This document shows, one piece after another, positions 8,735 to 17,016 of a stretch of DNA of 40,825 nt. Where the stretch lies: NCBI GenBank assembly GCA_964435565.1, contig CAYSZR010000009.1, forward strand, positions 1 through 40,825, written 5' to 3'. A program made the translations under genes and the position numbers. The DNA comes from QAMH01 sp964435565. GTDB taxonomy: Bacteria > Actinomycetota > Coriobacteriia > Coriobacteriales > QAMH01. The notes below the pieces were generated by a model. That model had not been told where the DNA came from and ran no database searches. It saw only the letters and a list, made by a program, of their open reading frames with translations. Each line of letters starts with the position of its first letter. Position 1 is the stretch's first letter.

Positions 8735-10566
8735 TCGCCTCACTCCGGTGTTCTTGGGCTGTCAAAATGCGCTCGAGCAAATATTCTCCGGCGGTTTTCC
8801 CGCCGTTTCCTACATTGAAAATGAATTGCGATCGAATGCCCTCAATTTTGTCATGCCAGGCTTGTTCGTTTTTAAGCATCTCGGAAACCACTGAGTCTAT
8901 ATTGCTCAGATTGTCAGGGTCAAGTGACACGCCAATTTGGTCACGTAGCGTAATGTCAGTTGGCTCAATATCAAGTTCAGTCCAATGTGGATTTTCCACT
9001 TTCATGGGCGTGTTGATAAAAATACAGGGCTTGAGCGTTGAAAAAGAAAACTCTGCAGAAAGCGTCGACCAATCTGTCATAAGGACGTCGGAACTGAAAA
9101 CGCTTTCGTTGGAACTGAAATCGCGTTCGAAGAATAGCTCCTCGTCTGAAATATCTTTGTAGCGTTCTTGCAAAAGCTCCCAACGTGGGCGGTATCGTTT
9201 GGTATATTCCGGATGCGGGCGCACGATTATTCGGTAGCCATGGCCAAGCAATGGCTTAATGATATCGTCGAAACAAAGATCAAGTATATTGCTCTCTTGC
9301 CAAGAGGGGCCGATGAGGATTGTCGGTCGATCATTTTTTGCATCGGCAAGGGATTTGTGATTATCAATAGATCGGTCGAGCAGATCATATCCACAGGATA
9401 TGAGCCTTTTTTCTGGAAGCTTATATATTTCCTCGGCGCGGCGTATTTCCTTAATTTGATGCGGTCCAGCGCATAGAATCGTATCGTAGTGGTCAAACGC
9501 CTCTTTTCGAGAAACGAGATGCATGCTTGTCATGTGATGGCACAGGAAAACGTACTCGACGTCTTTGCGAATATATGAACGCTTTATATAGTAGTTTTCA
9601 AGATCTTCGAGGGTCATTGCTACGACGTCAGCATCCATTTTCATCATAAGCGTGATGGCTTTTTTCTCACCGATGAAATATGGGCAGATGCGTGGTTGGC
9701 GTTTGGAAATTTCAAATATCTGATCATTTGGATCATTGGTTACATAGTGAATATTTACATCGCTGTTTTCAAGGAGCCACTCAATGGCACCCTGAAAATA
9801 GCGATAAAAACCGCTGCTTTCTGAATAGAAGACGATGTGTTTGTTCACAACGTCGAAAAATTTGCGGTAATCCGCTTTTTCGCGTTTGGCAAGCGGGTCG
9901 CGTTGCCACCATTTCGATTTAGGAGCAGTAAGAGAATTCAGCTCATCGAGTGTTACCCGGCTTTCAGCAAGATCGTCATAATCAATATATTTGCGCGGTG
10001 GCATGATGACGTTGCAGAGTGCTTGTACAGCGATAGAAGACAGATTCGAGACAATCCAATAAAAGGCCATGCCCCCAGCTACAAATACGCCCAATATGAA
10101 CGATAGGGCGATGGACAATCCGTTGGTCATGTTTTTTTCTGCTCGTGATTGTTCGCGCTGCAGTGGATTGATTCGGTTTTGTGCATAGCCCATAAGGACC
10201 GCGGATAAACCCGCGAGCAGAGGCATTATCCAACTTAGTCCACCATCTGAAATAGGAATCATGCCAAGAAACTTGGACAGCAAGGGGAACGAGGGACAGT
10301 AAAGGATGATAGTGTTTTTCCTTATACTGCTCATTTTGCTTTTCGCCAATTGTCTCGCGATCGCCAAAGTACTTTACTTTGAGTCGATTAAGGTCTGGCA
10401 TGAGCTGAACCATGATGATTGCGTTTTTCTGACACCAAAGTGCCATAGGCATCAAAATTGCCTTAGTAATCAGCGTAAATAGGAAGATTGCAATCCACCA
10501 GTTGCTGGTTAGGTCATAACATGGCTGTACAATGAGCGCGAGCACATCAGCGAGCGCTTGAAGCAT
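8715..10566 (-). pseudogene. YidC-like membrane domain fused to CDP-glycerol glycerophosphotransferase; frame broken
   Basis: From ATG 10566 the frame encodes a YidC/Oxa1-type N-terminus: a first membrane helix with ITKAILMPMALWCQKN, the cytoplasmic hairpin, and HPLLSLVPLAVQ. Near 10272 the homologous frame changes by one, and the YidC C-terminal helices continue in the other frame (IPISDGGLSW, PLLAGLSAVLMG, AFYWIVSNL). Between PLAVQ and PLLAG only about 17 residues remain, where Bacillus SpoIIIJ (from memory) has about 36, so TM2 appears deleted with the frame. The second frame then runs to 8715 through a TagB/TagF-like glycerophosphotransferase with CHHMTSMH, IIVRPHPEY and DVLMTDWSTLSAEF. 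A protein of this kind would couple a membrane-embedded domain to poly(glycerol phosphate) transfer on the cytoplasmic face. The transferase half is intact and might still be translated from an internal start. Confidence 0.78.
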
Positions 10567-10818
10567 CCCGATTATCCCCTTATATCGAGCTCGTAATCTA
10601 AATTGTTTATTGTAAATAGGTTAAGTTCCGACGAGCCGTCAGGGATGTTACCATATATCGTTTTTTACTGTCGTGATTTGCGTGCAAATGTTGCATTCGA
10701 TATGTGGGTGTATCCAAGCTGCCTTCCTTTGCTTTCATTTGGCCTATTGTCTGCTTTGGACACGCTGATTCGGTATCATGTCTTTTATCATGCACAGATA
10801 ATCACGGAGGTCTTATCG

Positions 10819-13281
10819 ATGCAATTCGGCACCCTCACGCGCGGCGATGGCAAGATTTATGTGGCGCTACAGGCAAATGTTCCCCTGAACGGATCGCTCA
10901 GGGTCAAGTCGTTTAGCGTAGCCGGTCAAAAATTACCAGCTTTGATATTGGATGGAAAGCCGCAGTTTGACGGTTTCGTGCTTGTGCTAGCGGGTGTTTC
11001 CGTTGATCAGCGTGTTGAGGTCGATGTCATAGATTCGGCCGGAGCGTTGTATGAATGGGACACGCTTGTTGTCGAATCTAGAAAAGCGGCCCTACAGTCT
11101 AAAATCAATACGCTCAGGCGAAATGAGACGGTTGGGAATATTCGCAATATCGATCGGAATTTTCGGCTTGATGAGACGCATATTGTCGTGGAGCGGATGG
11201 AAGATTTTTTCGATGGTCGAGAATTAGTCCATGGCGTCATCTTCGTGCCAGGGGTTGATGAGCGTACTGCACATAGTAGATTGCTTTTTGAAGTAATTGA
11301 TCGCCAGGGCAACCTTGCGCAGACCGTCGATTTTACTGTTATGCGAGATTCGTGCGCTTCTATGGTGCAAGGCTCTGATCAACTGCTGCGCACGATTGAA
11401 TTTTCGTTTAAGAAGCCATATGCCCTTAACGATTTCTTCCTTTCCGCAGCATTCGAGGATGATGCCCTCCGAGGGGGGTTCATTTGCCTTGATGCGGGAA
11501 AGACTGCGGCTGCACGAAATGAATTTGCACATGTGTATGACAACGGTCCCGGTACAGAGGCTGATGATAATTGGCGTTACCATAATTGGTTTATGACAAC
11601 GCAGCGTACTCCGAACGCGTTTCTTGACGTGCAGCGTGATGCGCACTTTGACATAGAGCCTATTTTTTCGATTGTCGTGCCGCTCTTTCGTACGCAGCTT
11701 TCTTTCTTTCACGAAATGGTTGCATCGGTATGTGCGCAAACTTATGGGAAATTTGAGCTTGTCTTGGTGAATGCGTCGCCAGATGTCGGGGAATTGAGTG
11801 AAGCTGTACGTAAATACGAGGGCGTTGATAATCGTATTAAGGTGGTTGAACTCGAGGAGAATTTGGGCATCGCACTTAATACTGCTGCCGGTATTAAGGT
11901 TGCATCCGGTGATTTTGTTTCCTTTCTTGATCACGATGACGTGCTCGAGCCAGATACGCTGTATGAGTATGTGCGTGCGTTGAATGAAGACCCTGAGGCA
12001 GATCTGATCTATTGCGATGAGGATATGCTGAAAGAAGGCCGATATGTGCGAGGCTTCTTAAAACCAGAATTCGATCCTTTTTTGTTAGAAGGTCTGAATT
12101 ACATCACGCATATGCTAACCATCAGAAAGAGTCTGCTTGATGAATTGCCCCAGCTGCCGGGATGCGAGTTGGATGGTTCCCAAGACCACGCGTTTGCGCT
12201 GATGACTTCAGAGCGTGCTCGAAGCGTGTGCCATGTTTCCAAGGTACTTTATCATTGGCGCATACACGAGCATTCGACGGCTGGCGACAACGCAGCTGAA
12301 AAACCATGGGCAGTTGATTCGGGGAAGCGCGCGATTGAAGAGCATCTTGCACGTTCGGGTGTTCAGGCGCGTGTTGTGCCAAATGCCCTTGGTCACGGTT
12401 TCAATCTTGAATATAACTTCTCCATTCGACAACCGAAGATTGCCATTATCATTCCGAACAAAGACCATGTTGACTTGCTTGAGCGTTGCATTGTCTCTAT
12501 TACGCAGAAAAGCAGCTATGCAAATTATGAAATCGTTATAGTTGAAAATAACAGCGAAGACGAAGCTACTTTTGCGTATTACGATGTGCTGGAAAAAACA
12601 TATGAAAACGTTAAGGTTTTTGACTACGACGGCTGTTTCAATTTCAGTTCTATTTGCAATGCAGGGGTCAAACATACCGATGCGGAGCTTTTACTTTTCC
12701 TCAATAACGATACGGAGGTAATTTCTTCTGACTGGCTCGAACAGATGGCCGGTCCGCTGCAACGTGAAGAAATAGCCTGCGTGGGTGCGAAGCTCTTGTA
12801 TCCAGATGATACCGTCCAGCACCTTGGTGTTCTTATACCGCGTTTTGACCCTTCGCATTTCTTGCATATCGTGCCGGAAAATACGCATCTGTATTATGGT
12901 TATCCTTGGTTTGTTCGCAGCGTAAGTGCGGTCACGGGGGCATGTGCAATGGTGCGCCGTGCCGAATTTGAAAGGATAAACGGTTTTGATGAGCGGTTTT
13001 CCGTCGCATATAACGATATTGATCTGTGTTTGCGCCTGCGTGATTTGGGAAAAAGCATAGTAATGCAGCCGCGCGCAACGTTATATCACTTTGAATCCGC
13101 TTCACGCGGGTATGATGCTCATGATAATGAGAAATATGCTCGCCAAATGTGTGAGTCTGGCATATTTCGACAACGATGGAGCTCGTATTATGCAAAGGGA
13201 GATCCATTCTATAGCAGGCATTTTGCTCGTGGGGCGATCTACTGTGATCTCGATTGGCTGGAAAGGGCTTGGCGACACTGA
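10819..13281 (+). CDS. Twin-domain GT2 glycosyltransferase with N-terminal accessory domain (paralogue 1)
   Basis: 820 residues from ATG 10819, set by ACGGAGG at 10804-10810. The open frame extends upstream to 10603, but that stretch lacks a ribosome site and is absent from the paralogue at 13281. Residues 1 to about 275 form a probably beta-rich domain I do not recognise. The first GT2 domain starts near 280 (FSIVVPLF) and has a DHDD metal motif near 370. The second starts near 538 (IAIIIPNKDH), has the NNDTE metal motif, and includes TGACAMVRRAEF and YNDIDLC near the acceptor side. Twin GT2 proteins of this type commonly extend rhamnan and O-antigen-like chains; the sugar is inferred to be rhamnose from rmlABCD downstream. 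There is no membrane segment, so it acts in the cytoplasm. The stop overlaps the next start by one base (TGATG), suggesting translational coupling. Confidence 0.85.
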   Translation: MQFGTLTRGDGKIYVALQANVPLNGSLRVKSFSVAGQKLPALILDGKPQFDGFVLVLAGVSVDQRVEVDVIDSAGALYEWDTLVVESRKAALQSKINTLRRNETVGNIRNIDRNFRLDETHIVVERMEDFFDGRELVHGVIFVPGVDERTAHSRLLFEVIDRQGNLAQTVDFTVMRDSCASMVQGSDQLLRTIEFSFKKPYALNDFFLSAAFEDDALRGGFICLDAGKTAAARNEFAHVYDNGPGTEADDNWRYHNWFMTTQRTPNAFLDVQRDAHFDIEPIFSIVVPLFRTQLSFFHEMVASVCAQTYGKFELVLVNASPDVGELSEAVRKYEGVDNRIKVVELEENLGIALNTAAGIKVASGDFVSFLDHDDVLEPDTLYEYVRALNEDPEADLIYCDEDMLKEGRYVRGFLKPEFDPFLLEGLNYITHMLTIRKSLLDELPQLPGCELDGSQDHAFALMTSERARSVCHVSKVLYHWRIHEHSTAGDNAAEKPWAVDSGKRAIEEHLARSGVQARVVPNALGHGFNLEYNFSIRQPKIAIIIPNKDHVDLLERCIVSITQKSSYANYEIVIVENNSEDEATFAYYDVLEKTYENVKVFDYDGCFNFSSICNAGVKHTDAELLLFLNNDTEVISSDWLEQMAGPLQREEIACVGAKLLYPDDTVQHLGVLIPRFDPSHFLHIVPENTHLYYGYPWFVRSVSAVTGACAMVRRAEFERINGFDERFSVAYNDIDLCLRLRDLGKSIVMQPRATLYHFESASRGYDAHDNEKYARQMCESGIFRQRWSSYYAKGDPFYSRHFARGAIYCDLDWLERAWRH

Positions 13282-15719
13282 TGGAATTTGGAAAGATAAC
13301 GCGTGGCAAGGGCAAGCTTTTTTTAAGTTTAAAAGCGCAGGTTTCCGCGGGGGGTCGTATTGAAGTCGTGTCCCATGTTGCCAAGGGGACCCTTATGCCA
13401 GCACTCATTCTTGCGGTGGAGGGCGATGATTATGTTGTCGTATTGCCTTCGCTTAAAGTTGAACAGACAGTGAATGTGCGCGTGCTTGACGAGCAGGGAA
13501 ACGAGTGCGAAGTCTCTGAGCGCAAAATAGGGCATATCCAATCGGCAATTGAATCGAAGTACAACACGTTTCGAAACAATTCGACGATTGCCAAAATTCG
13601 CAATTTGGATGCTTTGCCCGTTGAGCATGAAACGTGGATGCGTATTGACAGGTTTGTCGATTTTGGTGATGGCACGGAGCTTGTGCACGGACAGGTTGCA
13701 ACATGTTGTTCGGAGGGGGCGCAAGGCGACAACGCGAACATCACCGTGATCGATCGCAACGGTAATGTTGTTGAATTACAGAGCGTGACTGTCATGAATG
13801 ACCATGTTGCCAAGCATCCTGAAGGGGGAGAGCGAACGCTTCGCATGTTTGAAGTGTCGATCAGAAAGCCGTTTGCGCTCGAGTCCTTTTTTATCTGGAT
13901 CAGGTTTGAAGGTGGGCATTTGCCCGATGGCCTTTTAGCTGTCGAGGGAAAACATGTTGCTGATTATCGTAACATCCTGAACAATCTGGCTGGCCAATCG
14001 GGGCAGAGCGGCAGCTTCGATGATTGGTTTAGCCTGCTTGAGAAGACTCCTGAGGTAGTTTTGCAGATGCAACGTGACATTCGCTTCGAAATAGAACCGA
14101 TGTTCTCTATTATCGTTCCGCTCTTCAAAACGCCTGTTGAATATTTCAATGAGATGCTTGGTTCTGTGCGCGCGCAGACCTATGGCAAATGGGAATTACT
14201 TTTAATTAATGCTTCTCCTGAAGACACGGAGCTGCATGCAGCGGTTGAGCAAGCGGCAATTTCTGATAGTCGTATCCGTTTTAAAGACCTGGAAAAAAAT
14301 CTAGGTATCACTCTCAATACAAATGAGGGGATACAGGCCGCATCCGGCGATTTTCTCTGCTTTTTTGATCACGACGATTTGCTTGAGCCGGATATCTTGT
14401 TTGAATATGCGCGCGGCATCAATCACTATCCCACAACTGACTTGCTCTATTGCGATGAAGATAAGCTTTTTGAGGGACGCCATGTCGACGGTCTTTTTAA
14501 ACCTGATTTTGATTGGGATATGCTTACTTCTGTTAATTACATTGTGCATATGCTTACCGTGCGCAAATCTATTGTGGATGAAATGGGTGAATTACCCGGC
14601 AGCGAATTCGACGGTGCGCAAGATCATAACCTGACGATGCTTGTGGCCGAAAAGGCGCGCAATATCTATCACGCTCGCAAAGTGCTCTATCATTGGCGAG
14701 CGCACTCTGGTTCTACGGCTGCCGATGCAGGCGCTAAGCCCTGGACGCAAAAAGCCGCGCGACTGGCTATTGATAATCATTTCGAGCGTATCGGCATTAA
14801 GGCGCATGCCGAAGATCATCCATTGCTTCCAAATAATTATAACGTCTTCTATGACATGCCCGATCCTGCTCCGCGCGTGTCCGTTATTATTCCCAATAAA
14901 GATCAAGCGGCCTTGCTCGACCGTTGCATTACCTCGATTTTTACCAGGAGCACGTACTCTAATCTTGAGATCGTAGTGGTCGAAAACAATAGCACTGAAG
15001 ATGAAACCTTTGTTTATTACGATCGCATGAAACAGAAACATGAAAACCTCAAAGTGCTCACGTATGTGGGAGATTTCAACTTCAGTGCCATCTGCAATCA
15101 GGGCGCCCGTGCGGCGACTGGGGATTATCTGATTTTTCTGAATAATGATACCGAGGTCATTTCCTCTGATTGGATAGAGGCTATGCTGGGCCCTGCACTG
15201 CGGCGAGATGTTGGTTGCGTAGGTGCGAAGCTGCTTTACCCTGACGATACCATTCAGCACGTCGGGGTGGTGTTTCCACGCGGTGACGCAGACCATCTAT
15301 GTCGCCTGCTTCCGCGTAATTCGCTGCATTGGTTCGGTTTTCCTCAGGTTACCAAGGAGGTTTCTGCTGTAACGGGAGCATGCCTTCTGTTGAGTCGGAG
15401 CGTATTCGACAATTTGGGCGGCTTTGATGAGAATTATCCTGTTGCTTACAACGACATCGATCTATGTTTGCGCGTCTGGGAGCTGGGGCTTGCGGTTGTA
15501 ATGCAGCCCCGCGCCGAGCTTTACCATTACGAGTCGTCGACACGCGGTTATGACCTTACGAATTCAGCCAAGCGGACGCGTCTTATGGTTGAATCGGGGA
15601 AGATGAGACAGCGTTGGGGCAAAATCTATGGAAGTGGTGATATTCGCTATAGCACTCGTTTTCGCGATTACTCACCTTATTGCCAGCTTGAATGGGAAGA
15701 TCGCCTTTGGGGTCTTTAA
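13281..15719 (+). CDS. Twin-domain GT2 glycosyltransferase with N-terminal accessory domain (paralogue 2)
   Basis: 812 residues. The start ATG at 13281 shares its A with the TGA of the preceding gene, and the first residues (MEFGKITRGKGKLFLSL) align with the start of that gene (MQFGTLTRGDGKIYVAL). The order is the same: an unrecognised N-terminal domain to about 265, GT2-A from about 272 (FSIIVPLFKT, DHDD), and GT2-B from about 531 (VSVIIPNKDQ, NNDTE, TGACLLLSRS, YNDIDLC). Both catalytic motifs look intact in both halves, so each half could add its own sugar. The two genes are clearly an old tandem duplication; the proteins align along their length but are well diverged. The gene ends 34 nt before the convergent DUF2304 gene. 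Confidence 0.85.
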   Translation: MEFGKITRGKGKLFLSLKAQVSAGGRIEVVSHVAKGTLMPALILAVEGDDYVVVLPSLKVEQTVNVRVLDEQGNECEVSERKIGHIQSAIESKYNTFRNNSTIAKIRNLDALPVEHETWMRIDRFVDFGDGTELVHGQVATCCSEGAQGDNANITVIDRNGNVVELQSVTVMNDHVAKHPEGGERTLRMFEVSIRKPFALESFFIWIRFEGGHLPDGLLAVEGKHVADYRNILNNLAGQSGQSGSFDDWFSLLEKTPEVVLQMQRDIRFEIEPMFSIIVPLFKTPVEYFNEMLGSVRAQTYGKWELLLINASPEDTELHAAVEQAAISDSRIRFKDLEKNLGITLNTNEGIQAASGDFLCFFDHDDLLEPDILFEYARGINHYPTTDLLYCDEDKLFEGRHVDGLFKPDFDWDMLTSVNYIVHMLTVRKSIVDEMGELPGSEFDGAQDHNLTMLVAEKARNIYHARKVLYHWRAHSGSTAADAGAKPWTQKAARLAIDNHFERIGIKAHAEDHPLLPNNYNVFYDMPDPAPRVSVIIPNKDQAALLDRCITSIFTRSTYSNLEIVVVENNSTEDETFVYYDRMKQKHENLKVLTYVGDFNFSAICNQGARAATGDYLIFLNNDTEVISSDWIEAMLGPALRRDVGCVGAKLLYPDDTIQHVGVVFPRGDADHLCRLLPRNSLHWFGFPQVTKEVSAVTGACLLLSRSVFDNLGGFDENYPVAYNDIDLCLRVWELGLAVVMQPRAELYHYESSTRGYDLTNSAKRTRLMVESGKMRQRWGKIYGSGDIRYSTRFRDYSPYCQLEWEDRLWGL

Positions 15720-15753
15720 TAAGTATTCGTGCTGGGATTCTATTGATATCAGG

Positions 15754-16113
15754 CTATCGTTCGATATCGTCTTCGGTTTTGTTTACTTGTTTTTTAAGAA
15801 GCGATACTTCTTGAATAAGAAGGCGGATGTGATGCGCTTGCCAGCTTACGATAACGCTTAAAGACACGCTTGTAATCAGCAGAAATGCAAGACCAAATGA
15901 GAAGACGAAGTTAGAGGGCATGACAAAGCCCAATAATCCTGATAGCCAGTAAACAATCTGTGGGAAAATCGCAAGAACAAGAATGATAATGGCGAGCAAT
16001 ATCCAAACAAGTGAGTACTTGATCTGCATTCTTCCATGGGCGACTAGATTGCAAATGCCAATGAGAAATAAAACACTCAAAATGATGACGGTTGCTTGTA
16101 AGACGAGGGGCAT
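15754..16113 (-). CDS. DUF2304 membrane protein (GacJ-like partner of the adjacent GT2)
   Basis: 119 residues with three hydrophobic segments (about 5-24, 31-52 and 67-92) and a charged coiled C-terminus (LLIQEVSLLKKQVNKTEDD). Length and pattern match DUF2304. In Streptococcus pyogenes the DUF2304 protein GacJ binds the polyprenyl-phosphate GT2 GacI and raises its activity. Here the gene starts 3 nt after the stop of exactly such a GT2, preceded by an AGAGG ribosome site, so the same partnership is likely. Confidence 0.8.
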   Translation of the reverse strand: MPLVLQATVIILSVLFLIGICNLVAHGRMQIKYSLVWILLAIIILVLAIFPQIVYWLSGLLGFVMPSNFVFSFGLAFLLITSVSLSVIVSWQAHHIRLLIQEVSLLKKQVNKTEDDIER

Positions 16114-16116
16114 GGC

Positions 16117-16812
16117 TTACCTCTTTCCACGCGCAAAGCCGAAGATGGCAATGGCAAGACTCACGCGAATCATATAGTATGCGCCAGACCACGCATTTAT
16201 CGAAGAAATGCCGCCTTGGCGTTCGTGCATGGCTACAGGCGCCTCTTCAATAACGAGTTCGCGCTTAGCTGCGTAGATAACAGACTCTGGCTCAGGGTAA
16301 TCGCTTGGATAGTATGTTGCAAAAAGCTTGATGGCGCGACGGCCGCTAGCTCTAAAACCCGATGTTGCATCAGTTACCGTGACTCCGCCAAACAAACGAA
16401 TCATTTTATTTAGCCATCGAATACCTATACGACGAGATGCCGTTGATTTGAAGTTGCTCGGGCTGCCTTCGACAAATCGTGATCCGATGACTAAGTCAGC
16501 TCCATTTTCGATTTTTTTGAGGAGCGCGGGCACGTAATCGATGTCGTGTTGTCCATCACCGTCAAATTGAATGTCGACATCGTATCCATTTTCGAAGGCA
16601 TAACGATGCCCGGTTTGCACTGCGCCGCCAATGCCCAGATTCTCGATGAGGCTTACATGCTTGATGTCGTTTTCAATACAGACGCGCTCGGTGTTGTCGG
16701 TAGATCCGTCATTGATTACGAGATAATCGTATCCCGCCGCTTCTATTGACCGAGCTACCGCAACGATGCTTTCTTCCTCATTATATGCGGGGACGATAAG
16801 CAGGACCTTCAT
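16117..16812 (-). CDS. Polyprenyl-phosphate glycosyltransferase, GT2 (DPM1/GacI-like)
   Basis: 231 residues from ATG 16812, with AGGA eight bases upstream. The open frame runs much further upstream antisense to capE, but the family start motif KVLLIVPAYNEEES is at this ATG. Visible GT2 motifs are NDGSTDNT, ENLGIGGAVQTG and the metal-binding DGDGQHD, then GSRFVEG and TDATSGFRA. A single hydrophobic stretch lies near the C-terminus (YYMIRVSLAIAIFGF). Such enzymes load a sugar onto undecaprenyl phosphate at the inner face of the membrane. The lipid-linked sugar is then flipped and used by a GT-C transferase outside. The sugar cannot be read from sequence. The gene is followed by its probable partner DUF2304 and preceded by a perfect 26-bp palindrome. 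Confidence 0.87.
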   Translation of the reverse strand: MKVLLIVPAYNEEESIVAVARSIEAAGYDYLVINDGSTDNTERVCIENDIKHVSLIENLGIGGAVQTGHRYAFENGYDVDIQFDGDGQHDIDYVPALLKKIENGADLVIGSRFVEGSPSNFKSTASRRIGIRWLNKMIRLFGGVTVTDATSGFRASGRRAIKLFATYYPSDYPEPESVIYAAKRELVIEEAPVAMHERQGGISSINAWSGAYYMIRVSLAIAIFGFARGKR

Positions 16813-16835
16813 GAAGCACATCCTTATTCTAGGTA

Positions 16836-16861
16836 AATAGCTAAAATATATTTTAGCTATT
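16836..16861. promoter_or_regulatory. Perfect 26-bp palindrome in the divergent intergenic region
   Basis: The half-site AATAGCTAAAATA (16836-16848) is followed at once by its exact reverse complement (16849-16861). The palindrome lies 24 nt upstream of the minus-strand GT2 start and about 155 nt upstream of the plus-strand capE operon. It contains TAAAAT on both strands, so it could overlap -10 elements. The best guess is the operator of a dimeric regulator; a cruciform or terminator-like role is less likely as no T-run follows. Confidence 0.6.
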
Positions 16862-16987
16862 ATCGCAGTTTGTGCCGTGCAGTTGAGCAGCTTATAGACA
16901 AATGGGAAGAACGAGCTTGCGTAATGGGTTTTCGTCTGTTGAACATTTATACTAGTGTCCATATGCGCGCTTTTCATTTCTAATATG

Positions 16988-17002
16988 TATGACTTTGTCA
17001 TA
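16988..17002 (+). promoter_or_regulatory. 15-bp inverted repeat abutting the capE ribosome site
   Basis: TATGAC-TTT-GTCATA, two perfect 6-bp arms with a 3-nt centre, ends at the first base of the AGGAGG Shine-Dalgarno (17002-17007) of capE. It could be an operator or a small hairpin that limits ribosome access. A TATACT at 16948-16953 is a possible -10 upstream, without a clear -35. Confidence 0.4.
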
Positions 17003-17016
17003 GGAGGATAGATTCC

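Noticed and set aside
10603..10818. 72-codon N-terminal extension of the first twin GT2
   Set aside because: No ribosome site at the upstream start, no matching sequence in the paralogue at 13281, and a good Shine-Dalgarno precedes ATG 10819.
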